Below, one piece after another: positions 1-5,935 of a DNA stretch of 5,935 nt. A program made the position numbers and the translations under genes. Positions within the stretch are counted from its first letter, which is position 1; every line of letters starts with the position of its first letter. Source of the stretch: Thermoplasmata archaeon (lineage in GTDB: Archaea > Thermoplasmatota > DAOVMN01); contig DAOVMN010000154.1 of the NCBI GenBank assembly GCA_030630685.1, forward strand, positions 1 to 5,935. The letters are read 5' to 3'. A model generated the notes under the pieces. The model ran no database searches, was not told the DNA's origin, and saw only the letters and a list, made by a program, of their open reading frames with translations.

Positions 1-102
1 CCTTCTCCCTTCTCCCTTCTTCCTTCCCCCTTCTCCCTTCCCCCTCCTCCATTCCCCCTTCTCCATTCCCCCTCCTCCCTTCTTCCTCCTCCATTCCCCA
101 CG
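1..102. repeat. 14-bp homopyrimidine tandem repeat (minisatellite), open at left edge
   Basis: Seven consecutive 14-base units begin at 5, 19, 33, 47, 61, 75 and 89. The consensus is CTCC(C/A)TTCCCCCT(T/C). The units at 47 and 61 differ only in their last base, and the last unit decays after CTCCATTCCCC. Bases 1-4 (CCTT) match the end of a preceding unit, so the array continues beyond the window. Up to position 99 the plus strand is C/T apart from the single A in units 47, 61 and 89, so the other strand is almost pure purine with G-runs of 4-5. Such tracts are known to be prone to triplex or G-quadruplex formation and to changes in copy number. Any role here is unknown. Confidence 0.93.
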
Positions 103-189
103 CCGCCCCCAGGGGCCGCTCCCTGAGATCTCTGTCCCCTCACGTCCCCGGCACCCATATCATAAAATCACATTCAACTCCCCGGCCCA

Positions 190-243
190 AGACCACCATA
201 AACAATCCGTGAAAATCCGCTGCATCCGTGTAATCCGTGGTCT
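190..243. repeat. ATCCG(TG) iteron-like repeat element with 7-bp inverted ends
   Basis: The pentamer ATCCG occurs four times, at 205, 215, 224 and 233, with spacings of 10, 9 and 9 bases. Three copies extend to ATCCGTG. The cluster is bounded by AGACCAC (190-196) and its exact reverse complement GTGGTCT (237-243), so the whole element could fold as a short stem with a roughly 40-base loop. From memory, similar runs of degenerate ATCCGTG/ATCTGTG words occur between genes in many environmental bacterial and archaeal genomes, so this may be one copy of a dispersed repeat family. That recollection was not checked. No coding function is visible. Confidence 0.7.
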
Positions 244-296
244 ATCGTTTTCCGGCCATACAACCAGTAATAGCTCGTGTCAATCCATCATTCACA

Positions 297-337
297 CCCC
301 ACCATCCCTCCCTCTCCAATCATCCTCCCCAATCATC
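297..337 (-). repeat. G-rich transcript-strand tract with a 13-bp tandem duplication at the gene end
   Basis: Two adjacent 13-base units, CTCTCCAATCATC (312-324) and CTCCCCAATCATC (325-337), differ at one base. The second overlaps the glycosyltransferase stop codon (336-338). Read on the minus strand, as in the transcript, the segment from 330 down to 297 contains G-runs of 4, 2, 2, 3, 3, 2 and 4, a composition compatible with a two-tier or imperfect three-tier G-quadruplex right after the stop. Whether it acts in termination or RNA stability is inference. Confidence 0.6.
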
Positions 338-1004
338 AGAAAAGCCTTGAAGCTCGCAGATGAAACAGGAACTTCAGGTTATTCCACCCATCCTTCCAGG
401 AATTCAGCTTGATCTCCCCAACCCGAATTCTATATTCTATCGGTACCTCTCCCGCCCTGATATCCGGATGCCTGAATGCCTTGATCTTGATCTCCTCGGA
501 AAGGGGCATCCCATCGCTTTCAAGATCGAACCTGTTAAGGGTCTCCTTCCTGAAGACCCACATCCCGGATTGTGAATCCTTCAGATGAAGACCGAAAAGG
601 AGGTTGGTTGCATGTTTCAGGATCCAGTTGCCTAAGCGATGTTTTCGGCTCATCGCGTGTTTGTCCAGTTGACTGAGGCGGTCGCACGTGAGAAAATCCA
701 GCTCGTGCTCCTCCAGGTATCTGATCAACTCGGGGATACTATCCGCAGGATAGGTGAGGTCTCCGTCGAGTGTGACGATAATATCCCCATTTGCCTTGGC
801 GAACCCGGTCTTGTAAGCCCTTCCATAACCTTTCCTTTTCTCCAATACCACCCTGGCACCCCCTCCCTCGGCGATCTCGAGTGTTCTGTCTGTGGAGAGG
901 CCGTCAACGATCATGACCTCCATATCTTTGGTGCGTGGGATCAGGCTCAGAACCTCTCCGATGGCTTCCTCCTCGTTAAGGGTTGGGATGATCACCGTTA
1001 TCAT
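336..1004 (-). CDS. GT2-family glycosyltransferase, dolichyl-phosphate mannose/glucose synthase-like
   Basis: This 222-residue protein is a single GT-A catalytic domain. It probably transfers a sugar from a nucleotide donor to a polyprenyl (dolichyl) phosphate on the cytoplasmic face of the membrane. Visible marks are the N-terminal strand VIIPTLNEEEAIGEV (residues 4-18), a nucleotide-binding VDGLSTDRT segment (33-41), the metal-binding LDGDLTYP motif (D80, D82), DSQSG (143-147) and a C-terminal EVPIEYRIRVGEIKLN block (186-201), all typical of the DPM1/DPG-synthase-like group. There is no transmembrane segment or GtrA-like extension, so it is probably a peripheral membrane enzyme. I chose the ATG at 1004 over a GTG three codons upstream (1013) because AAGGTGA lies five bases before it and the GT2 core begins at this methionine. 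It lies directly behind the surface-protein gene with a 10-base gap, so the two are probably co-transcribed. The sugar and the exact lipid acceptor cannot be read from the sequence. Confidence 0.95.
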   Translation of the reverse strand: MITVIIPTLNEEEAIGEVLSLIPRTKDMEVMIVDGLSTDRTLEIAEGGGARVVLEKRKGYGRAYKTGFAKANGDIIVTLDGDLTYPADSIPELIRYLEEHELDFLTCDRLSQLDKHAMSRKHRLGNWILKHATNLLFGLHLKDSQSGMWVFRKETLNRFDLESDGMPLSEEIKIKAFRHPDIRAGEVPIEYRIRVGEIKLNSWKDGWNNLKFLFHLRASRLF

Positions 1005-1009
1005 CGGTT

Positions 1010-1016
1010 TCACCTT
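1010..1016 (-). promoter_or_regulatory. Shine-Dalgarno site of the glycosyltransferase gene
   Basis: AAGGTGA on the minus strand contains six bases (AGGTGA) complementary to the usual archaeal 16S rRNA 3' end and sits five bases before the ATG at 1004. It overlaps the TAA stop (1017-1015) of the surface-protein gene. This suggests translational coupling and decides the start: the alternative GTG at 1013 lies inside the site itself. Confidence 0.8.
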
Positions 1017-4000
1017 ATTCCCTGGGTGTCGGGGCCTCCTCTTTTGCGGTCTCCGTGGGTAACTCTATGTCTTTGTTTCTCCAGAAGACATCCCCAAGAG
1101 CAAAGAACACAACCAATCCTATCATGACCAAGATGACATACCAGAACTTATTCTCGATTCCAAGGAAAGGCTCCTTTCTTTCCGGCTTCTTTGTGATCTC
1201 GATGTCGAGCTCTGCACCATTATTATCCTCGTTTATCTCTTCTATCTCGTTCCCATCATCCAGCACGACCTTGATTGTATGGAGGCCCTTCACCGCCCTC
1301 CAGGCGATCGATACGGTCTCATTGTTCATACTCTCAAGGCTTAGGATCTCTGTTGAGCCAAGAAAGACATCGTCCAGGAAGAAGCTCACCGTGATGTTGC
1401 GTGCATTGCCATCTCCGAAGTTGCCAACATCCACCACGAAGTTGATGACCTCGCCGATGTAAAGTGGGCCTGAAACGATTATCCTCTCCTCCGTGAGGAG
1501 AAGGTCCGAGGCCCTGATATGGATCCTTGCCACTGCTGTATCATCGACCTCTCCATCGGACACCTCAAGGGTGACTATGTGATCCCCTGGGTGCATGTCA
1601 ACACTAATGACCAGATACTCGTCCACCTTCTCATCATCAACCTTCTTATCATCAATATACCAGGTATAGTTAAGGGTATCCGCGCCGTCCGGGTCGTAAG
1701 AAGCAGAGGCATCCAGTCTCACCCTCTTCTCGACATCCTCGTGAGAGTTGTCTAACGGGCTGGTTATTCCGGCAACCGGAGCAGAGTTTCCGATGATAAG
1801 CTCGCTGCTGTCCACATAACTGCTGCTCAGGAGGATTCCGTCGAAGGCATAGACCCGGCAGAACACCCTGTCTCCTTTGTCGAAGTGTGCCCCTGTGAAA
1901 CTATTCATCCCCGGGGCCCCGGCGATCTCACCATTCACATACCACACATATTTGTAGGTGGTCCTCTCCCCATCGACATCCACAGCTCTCAGTCCTGTGC
2001 CATCCACTTCTATGGTAGAAGCCTCGTTTGGAGGATAATGCTCAGGGATCGATAATGCGGTCCCGTACACCTCTGGTGGGCTGTCCTGGATGGACACGGG
2101 CTTTGTTTCCTTCTGTGTGCCGTTCTCCTCTCCATCATTTGGGGTTACCCTGCAGTAGACCCTGTCCCTGTGCACGAAGATCCCGGAAATCGTGTTGTTG
2201 TTGTATTTCATCTTAACAGGATTGCCGTTAACGAACCATTCGTAATAGAAGTTCTCGTCTGGGTCTCCGTCCGGATCGATATAGTATTCCGCCGCCTCCA
2301 CGGTGAGCACGGAGGTGCAGTTCACCGGCTCCTTATAGCGCAGGATCGCCATCTCAAGGATGGGCGGGGTGTTTATTATGGTCACATTGTTCGAGGAGTT
2401 GACTGGCTCTCCATAGTCTGTGCCATCGAAGGGCCTCACCGCAACGGTGATGACATCATCTTTTCCGAAATATCTGTTCTCCGCGGTGTTCCTGAGGGAC
2501 ATCGTATGCGGAGCGTCGGGGATCGGTTTCCCGTTCCTGTACCAGATGTAATCATGTGCTTCCTGGGGGTCGCCGTCCTGGTCGTAATATCCCAGGGGCC
2601 ATGCCTTGATGATCGCAACCCTTGTGGGCCTTCCGAGTGTGGTGACAGTAACTCCTGTGACAACAGGGGCGGTATTATTGATCTCCACCACCGTGGTGTT
2701 GACAGGCGAGCCATAGTCAATACTATCGTATGGCTCCACCACACAGTGGATCCTGCAGCCCTTGAAGAAGTAGGCACCATCGATGATGCTGCCGGTCTTT
2801 GCGAATTTGTCGTTAACATACCAGATGTACCGGAACTCCTGTGCAGGATCCCCGTCCTCATCGAAATAATTGTTCCCCACTGCTGTGAGTACACAACTGA
2901 GATTCGCCTGTGGAACCACCTCCCCTTGATACGTTATGATGATAGCGGAATCGGTTATCGAGGGCGGGGTATTGACCACGGTGATATTGGGCGTGGTTAC
3001 AGGGGCTCCATAATTATCCCCATCATAAGGGGCGACGATGCAGTAGAGAACGTCCCCACGCTGGAACCCGCCCAGCTCGAGGGTAGTTGTCGTACCCGCG
3101 CTTGTGCCATCCTCGTAGTACCATTGATAGGCGAAGTTGGCATAGTCCGGGGGATCACCATCCGGGTCGAAATAGATAGAGGCATCCACGCTCAGGGTGG
3201 AATACTTGTCCGGTCTGTCCCCGGTGTATTCGATTGTTGCGGCACCGATTGTTGGTGGTGTGTTCCTGATGGTTATTGTGCTGGACTTCCCCTCTTCCCC
3301 GTATTCCTCCCCGTCATAGGGCGTTACATTGCAGTGAACCTCATCCCCCTTGCTGAAATGATTGCTGGAAAGGGTGTGTGTGTGTATTCCGATATCAAGG
3401 CCATTCACATACCAGGAATAAAGGAACGTGGAATTGTCCTGTTTGTCATCATCCGGATCGATAAAACCGGTAAGGTTCGGATAGAGAACGGAAAGCTCGT
3501 TTGGCCCGTTTGGTTCTCCTCCCGTGTATTCCATACCGACATCCACGAGCGCAGGCGGGGTGTTGTGGATGTGAATTGCACTGCTTCTTTCCCCGGTCCC
3601 GTAATCCTTTCCATCGAATGGCAGTATCCTGCAGTAGATCTCATTCCCTTTGTCGAAATGCCTTCCATCGATCTCGGTCAGGTTCTTTCCCGAAACCACA
3701 CACACACCTGAGTTGTACCATTCATAGATGAAGTTGGCATAATCCGCGGGCTCTCCGTCTATGTCGGAATACCCGTAGGGCGCGGACCTCAGGATAGTGG
3801 ATTCATTGGCCTTTGTGACCTCGCTTCCCTGGTAAAGGATTGTGATATCCACGCCGTCGATGTTTGGTGGAGCATTGCTGATGACAGTGGAATTATAGTA
3901 ATAGCGGGATGCCTTGCTATCGTTTAGAATTACCCTCAGCCTCACCTCATCTCCCTTTACAAAGTTCTCCTTGGAAAGGTTATCCGCACTGGTAGAGTTT

Positions 4001-5935
4001 TCGATAATATAGACGCCATTCACGGTCCAGGAGTAGTAGACCGAGAAGTCATCACCTTCCGGATCATAGGGGTCGTGCAGGACTGCAAAGAGGTTGGAAC
4101 CATTATGGAATATGTATTCCCCCAAGAGGCCCGTGGTATCCGAGGCAAGCTCGAGGATCGATAGGCGCGGGGCATCGTTCTCCGGGGTCCAGTTCAGGGT
4201 GATGTATTGTGAGGCAGTTGCACCGTCCAGGTCATGTAATGTAAGCTTAACCTGGGCCTCGCCATTGAAATCCAGTTTCGGCGTGATAATCAACTCCAAG
4301 GAATAGTTCCCTGAAACACGCTCCACCCCTTTGGTCCAATCAGCGGTCCACCTCAGCCTATTCGCCGAATTCTCTCTATCGGTTCCATTCGCAAGGAGGC
4401 CCAGGGTGATGTTGTGATCCTCCTTTTCCTCCTCGTCGGGGATTGTTCCAATGATCTCTGGCGGGTTATTCCGGATCCGGATATCGATATATGCCCATTC
4501 GCTCACCGCCCCATCCGTATCATTGAACCTTGCCCTGAGAATGTATTGGTCAAGCACCAATCCGGCACCCGGGGTGAAGTTGACCTGCCATATTCCATCC
4601 GCATAGAATGGGGCATCGAAATAATTGGAGTAATAGGTGATATTGCTTCTGGAGTACTGGAAGTGTGGAGTGAGTTCCCATTCCTCGTCCTCTTCCGCAT
4701 CGCTGCCGTTCACATAAAGGCGTGCCGGAAGGGTCCTGTACACCTCGGAGGGACCCGAGAGGTCTTCCACCACAGGTGTGCTCTTTACCGAGATATTGGT
4801 CCGGAACCAGCGGCCAAAGAGCTCGTCTGTATCCCTGAACCTCACCCTGAAGGCATAGGGTCCCGTGATCCAGTCCATACCGGGAGTGAACTCAGCGGCC
4901 CAGCCTGTTCCATTGAACGAGATGGTGAGATCGGTCCAGTCCCCGTTAGGCGGGCGATACTGCAGGTATCCTGTCAGGTCCCCGATGGGGTCGTCATCAT
5001 CCTCCACATCCACCCCGATGACAAGGGTAGAACCCCTGTACACGTAATTCCGCTGGAGCACATAGCCGATGACCCTTGGGGGTTCATAGATAATGGTCCA
5101 GTTCAGGACGGCATTGGAGGTGGTGTAATTCCCGTCCAGGTCCGTGAGGTTCAGGGTTATCGTGGTGGTGCCGGTGAAGTTCTCCAATGGTGTGAAGGAA
5201 AGGATGGTGGTGCCGTTCCCTGTAAGGCTGGTGATAATGGTGGTGTTGTATCCCTCGCCATACCATTTCAAATCCGATGAGGCATCCTCCACATCCGAAC
5301 CGTAGCCGGTCAGGTCTATCACAAGCACATTGTCCTCGTTTATGGAGAATTCCGGGAGTGCGAGGATCTCTGGAACATTATTGAGTACCGTGATGTTCGC
5401 CACGTCCGTCCAGTTCATGCTTCTGTCCCCGTCTTTGTCGACCGCCCGCACCCTGAGGTAGACCTTCCCCAACCGGCAGTCTGTCCCGGGCACGAAATCT
5501 ATTGTGAGGTTATCATCGGATTCGTTGTAGGAGACATCGCCGTAATATCCGATCGTCCAGTTGCCTGCACCCGTGGTTTCATTGTAGTCGTAGGAATATG
5601 CAAGCTCCAATGTAAGATTCTCCTCACCATCCTCGACATCGCTGGCATTGATCAGGATGGGAACCTTATCCGTCCTGTATACCAGGAGTTGGGTTAAGTT
5701 TATTCCCCACACCTCGGGCAGGTTGTTCTTGAATTCCACGGTCTCAGGGAGAGCGTGCCATCCGGAATACTCGGTCCGATTTTCCCCCGAGGTGTCCTTC
5801 ACCCTCACCCGCAGGTAGTAGTCTCCGAGCTGTACAGTTGTGGGGACCGTGAAATTAACAACAATGGTGCCGTCTTCTGGATCGCCCGTCATCCCCCAAC
5901 CCACGGAAGCATTTGTCCAGCTTTGCCCGTCCTCA
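1015..5935 (-). CDS. Giant membrane-anchored surface glycoprotein with Ig-like, PKD and CARDB modules (5' partial)
   Basis: The visible part is 1639 residues and stays open to the right edge. The reading continues upstream of the GTG at 5904 as a sensible extension (EDGQSWTNAS) that completes half of a repeat domain, so that GTG is not the start; the true start and any signal peptide lie outside the window. Residues below are numbered from the GTG codon. Five and a half beta-sandwich modules (to residue 578) come first, then eight Ig-like B repeats (579-1374), a PKD-like domain (1375-1466), a CARDB-like domain (about 1467-1570), one transmembrane helix (about 1587-1607) and a basic-then-acidic tail ending TAKEEAPTPRE. 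The topology is therefore extracellular with a C-terminal anchor. About 50 N-x-S/T sequons imply heavy N-glycosylation. No enzymatic domain is visible. It could be an S-layer-associated protein, an adhesin or a cell-contact protein; the sequence does not decide which. Confidence 0.96.
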   Translation of the reverse strand, partial: EDGQSWTNASVGWGMTGDPEDGTIVVNFTVPTTVQLGDYYLRVRVKDTSGENRTEYSGWHALPETVEFKNNLPEVWGINLTQLLVYRTDKVPILINASDVEDGEENLTLELAYSYDYNETTGAGNWTIGYYGDVSYNESDDNLTIDFVPGTDCRLGKVYLRVRAVDKDGDRSMNWTDVANITVLNNVPEILALPEFSINEDNVLVIDLTGYGSDVEDASSDLKWYGEGYNTTIITSLTGNGTTILSFTPLENFTGTTTITLNLTDLDGNYTTSNAVLNWTIIYEPPRVIGYVLQRNYVYRGSTLVIGVDVEDDDDPIGDLTGYLQYRPPNGDWTDLTISFNGTGWAAEFTPGMDWITGPYAFRVRFRDTDELFGRWFRTNISVKSTPVVEDLSGPSEVYRTLPARLYVNGSDAEEDEEWELTPHFQYSRSNITYYSNYFDAPFYADGIWQVNFTPGAGLVLDQYILRARFNDTDGAVSEWAYIDIRIRNNPPEIIGTIPDEEEKEDHNITLGLLANGTDRENSANRLRWTADWTKGVERVSGNYSLELIITPKLDFNGEAQVKLTLHDLDGATASQYITLNWTPENDAPRLSILELASDTTGLLGEYIFHNGSNLFAVLHDPYDPEGDDFSVYYSWTVNGVYIIENSTSADNLSKENFVKGDEVRLRVILNDSKASRYYYNSTVISNAPPNIDGVDITILYQGSEVTKANESTILRSAPYGYSDIDGEPADYANFIYEWYNSGVCVVSGKNLTEIDGRHFDKGNEIYCRILPFDGKDYGTGERSSAIHIHNTPPALVDVGMEYTGGEPNGPNELSVLYPNLTGFIDPDDDKQDNSTFLYSWYVNGLDIGIHTHTLSSNHFSKGDEVHCNVTPYDGEEYGEEGKSSTITIRNTPPTIGAATIEYTGDRPDKYSTLSVDASIYFDPDGDPPDYANFAYQWYYEDGTSAGTTTTLELGGFQRGDVLYCIVAPYDGDNYGAPVTTPNITVVNTPPSITDSAIIITYQGEVVPQANLSCVLTAVGNNYFDEDGDPAQEFRYIWYVNDKFAKTGSIIDGAYFFKGCRIHCVVEPYDSIDYGSPVNTTVVEINNTAPVVTGVTVTTLGRPTRVAIIKAWPLGYYDQDGDPQEAHDYIWYRNGKPIPDAPHTMSLRNTAENRYFGKDDVITVAVRPFDGTDYGEPVNSSNNVTIINTPPILEMAILRYKEPVNCTSVLTVEAAEYYIDPDGDPDENFYYEWFVNGNPVKMKYNNNTISGIFVHRDRVYCRVTPNDGEENGTQKETKPVSIQDSPPEVYGTALSIPEHYPPNEASTIEVDGTGLRAVDVDGERTTYKYVWYVNGEIAGAPGMNSFTGAHFDKGDRVFCRVYAFDGILLSSSYVDSSELIIGNSAPVAGITSPLDNSHEDVEKRVRLDASASYDPDGADTLNYTWYIDDKKVDDEKVDEYLVISVDMHPGDHIVTLEVSDGEVDDTAVARIHIRASDLLLTEERIIVSGPLYIGEVINFVVDVGNFGDGNARNITVSFFLDDVFLGSTEILSLESMNNETVSIAWRAVKGLHTIKVVLDDGNEIEEINEDNNGAELDIEITKKPERKEPFLGIENKFWYVILVMIGLVVFFALGDVFWRNKDIELPTETAKEEAPTPRE
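1084..1146 (-). other. Encoded C-terminal transmembrane helix
   Basis: Residues from about 1587 to 1607 (FWYVILVMIGLVVFFALGDVF) form a single hydrophobic helix. It is followed by WRNKD, whose positive charges fit a cytoplasmic side, and then an acidic, proline-containing tail of about 16 residues. I see no archaeosortase-type PGF signature, so stable anchoring by the helix is more likely than cleavage. Confidence 0.88.
1195..1506 (-). other. Encoded CARDB-like domain of the surface protein
   Basis: Residues from about 1467 to 1570 start with DLLLTEERIIVSGPLYIGE. They continue through VDVGNFGDGNARNITVSFFLDD and SLESMNNETVSIAWRAV, and end at the DDGNEIEEINEDNN signature, which is characteristic of CARDB (cell adhesion related domain in bacteria and archaea). 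CARDB commonly sits just before a C-terminal anchor in archaeal surface proteins, as it does here. Confidence 0.87.
1507..1782 (-). other. Encoded PKD-like domain of the surface protein
   Basis: Residues 1375-1466 run from APVAGI through LDASASYDPDGADTLNYTW to HIVTLEVSDGEVDDTA. These are the standard PKD marks: a proline-led strand, the D-x-S-A/S-Y-D-P-D-G turn, Y-x-W and the closing V-x-D-x terminal strand. It joins the membrane-distal Ig-like stalk to the CARDB-like domain and has only one sequon (NYT). Confidence 0.85.
1783..4170 (-). repeat. Encoded array of eight Ig-like B repeats
   Basis: Eight repeats of 96-104 residues have boundaries near 4170, 3870, 3558, 3258, 2967, 2670, 2367 and 2079. 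Most open with PP or AP and close with N-T, N-S or N-A. Each contains an acidic loop of the D-x-D-G-D/E type (clearest in B4-B7), then Y-x-W-Y/F-x-N-G (the Ig C-strand tryptophan) and, in B2-B8, F-x-K/R-G/D-D/N followed by V/I-x-C-x-V-x-P-x-D-G. The cysteine is present in B2, B3, B4, B5, B7 and B8, and is Leu in B1 and Val in B6. The pattern suggests a linear stalk of beta-sandwiches projecting from the membrane. The DNA copies are well diverged, so this is not a recent tandem expansion. Confidence 0.88.
4171..5935 (-). repeat. Encoded N-terminal module block: A-A-T, A-A-T higher-order repeat
   Basis: This is a protein-level repeat within the surface protein. Type A modules are partial at 5935-5722, then 5721-5377, 5076-4777 and 4776-4465. 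They share an early D-x-E-D/E acidic loop, a central (V/A)xF(T/V)P, then Y-x-(L/F)-R-(V/A)-R followed by a D-T/K-D/S-G turn. Type T modules (5376-5077 and 4464-4171) share an early ED near the N-terminus, a D(V/R)E loop, a TP(L/K) strand and a late LxDLDG, followed by LNWT. That pattern resembles cadherin-like or tandem-95 repeats. The order A-A-T occurs twice with a period of about 300 residues. Family names are assigned by motif resemblance only. Confidence 0.8.

Larger units (their letters stand above)
1..335. other. Non-coding region downstream of the glycosyltransferase
   Basis: No convincing gene lies here. The short open frames have low-complexity or unremarkable translations and no ribosome binding site. 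The stretch holds a pyrimidine tandem array at its left end, an iteron-like element near its middle and a C-rich tract against the glycosyltransferase stop codon. Between 103 and 189 I see only a G/C-rich stretch with the 8-bp palindrome GAGATCTC (125-132) and an A/T island around 157-172. There is no strong hairpin followed by a T-run that would mark a terminator for the minus-strand genes. Confidence 0.8.

Noticed and set aside
1..102. CRISPR array
   Set aside because: The units are 14 bases, directly abutting and nearly identical throughout, with no unique spacers.
157..172. A/T-rich island (minus strand TTTTATGATATG) as a possible TATA box
   Set aside because: The match to the archaeal TATA consensus is weak, no BRE is clear, and the sequence it would drive is the tandem array at the left edge, with no gene visible.
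1011..1013. GTG codon as the start of the glycosyltransferase
   Set aside because: It lies inside the AGGTGA site that is correctly spaced for the ATG at 1004, and the GT2 core begins at that ATG.
639..1127. A 162-codon plus-strand frame spanning the junction of the two genes
   Set aside because: It overlaps the conserved GT2 domain and the surface-protein tail on the other strand, and its translation resembles nothing recognisable.
2170..3711. A 513-codon open frame on the plus strand, opposite the B repeats
   Set aside because: It is fully antisense to a well-supported repeat protein. Its translation shows no domain, signal or ribosome binding site, and it is best explained by the codon composition of the minus-strand repeats.
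4414..5280. A 288-codon open frame on the plus strand, opposite the A/T modules
   Set aside because: It is antisense to the same coding sequence, shows no recognisable fold or initiation signal, and has a composition typical of a shadow frame.
5902..5904. GTG codon as the start of the surface protein
   Set aside because: The frame stays open upstream to the window edge, encodes a sequon, and completes part of an A module. There is no Shine-Dalgarno before it and no signal peptide after it.

Overview
The window reads as archaeal, most likely euryarchaeal. A Thermoplasmatota-type lineage is my best guess from memory, but it is not proven. Four things point that way. First, there is a giant cell-surface protein built from Ig-like, PKD and CARDB modules with one C-terminal membrane anchor. 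Second, that protein carries about 50 N-x-S/T sequons. Third, it is followed by a dolichyl-phosphate-sugar-synthase-like glycosyltransferase. Fourth, the glycosyltransferase has a clean AGGTGA Shine-Dalgarno matching the archaeal 16S 3' end.

Both genes are on the minus strand, so transcription runs from right to left. Positions 5935-1015 hold the C-terminal 1639 residues of the surface protein; its true start lies beyond the right edge. In transcription order it contains two A-A-T triplets of beta-sandwich modules, eight repeats of a second Ig-like type (B1-B8) with Y-x-W and DxDGD signatures, a PKD-like domain, a CARDB-like domain, a transmembrane helix and a short charged tail. Positions 1004-336 encode a 222-residue single-domain GT2 enzyme. 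It starts 10 bases after the upstream stop codon, and its ribosome binding site overlaps that stop.

The left 335 bases are non-coding. They hold an all-pyrimidine 14-bp tandem array running off the left edge (1-102), a short ATCCG(TG) iteron-like element flanked by 7-bp inverted repeats (190-243), and a C-rich stretch whose transcript strand is G-rich, just after the glycosyltransferase stop (297-337).

The simplest reading is a surface glycoprotein co-transcribed with an enzyme that could charge the lipid carrier with a sugar for its N-glycosylation. The pairing is visible in the sequence; the functional link is inference. I see no mobile element, CRISPR array, tRNA or rRNA.
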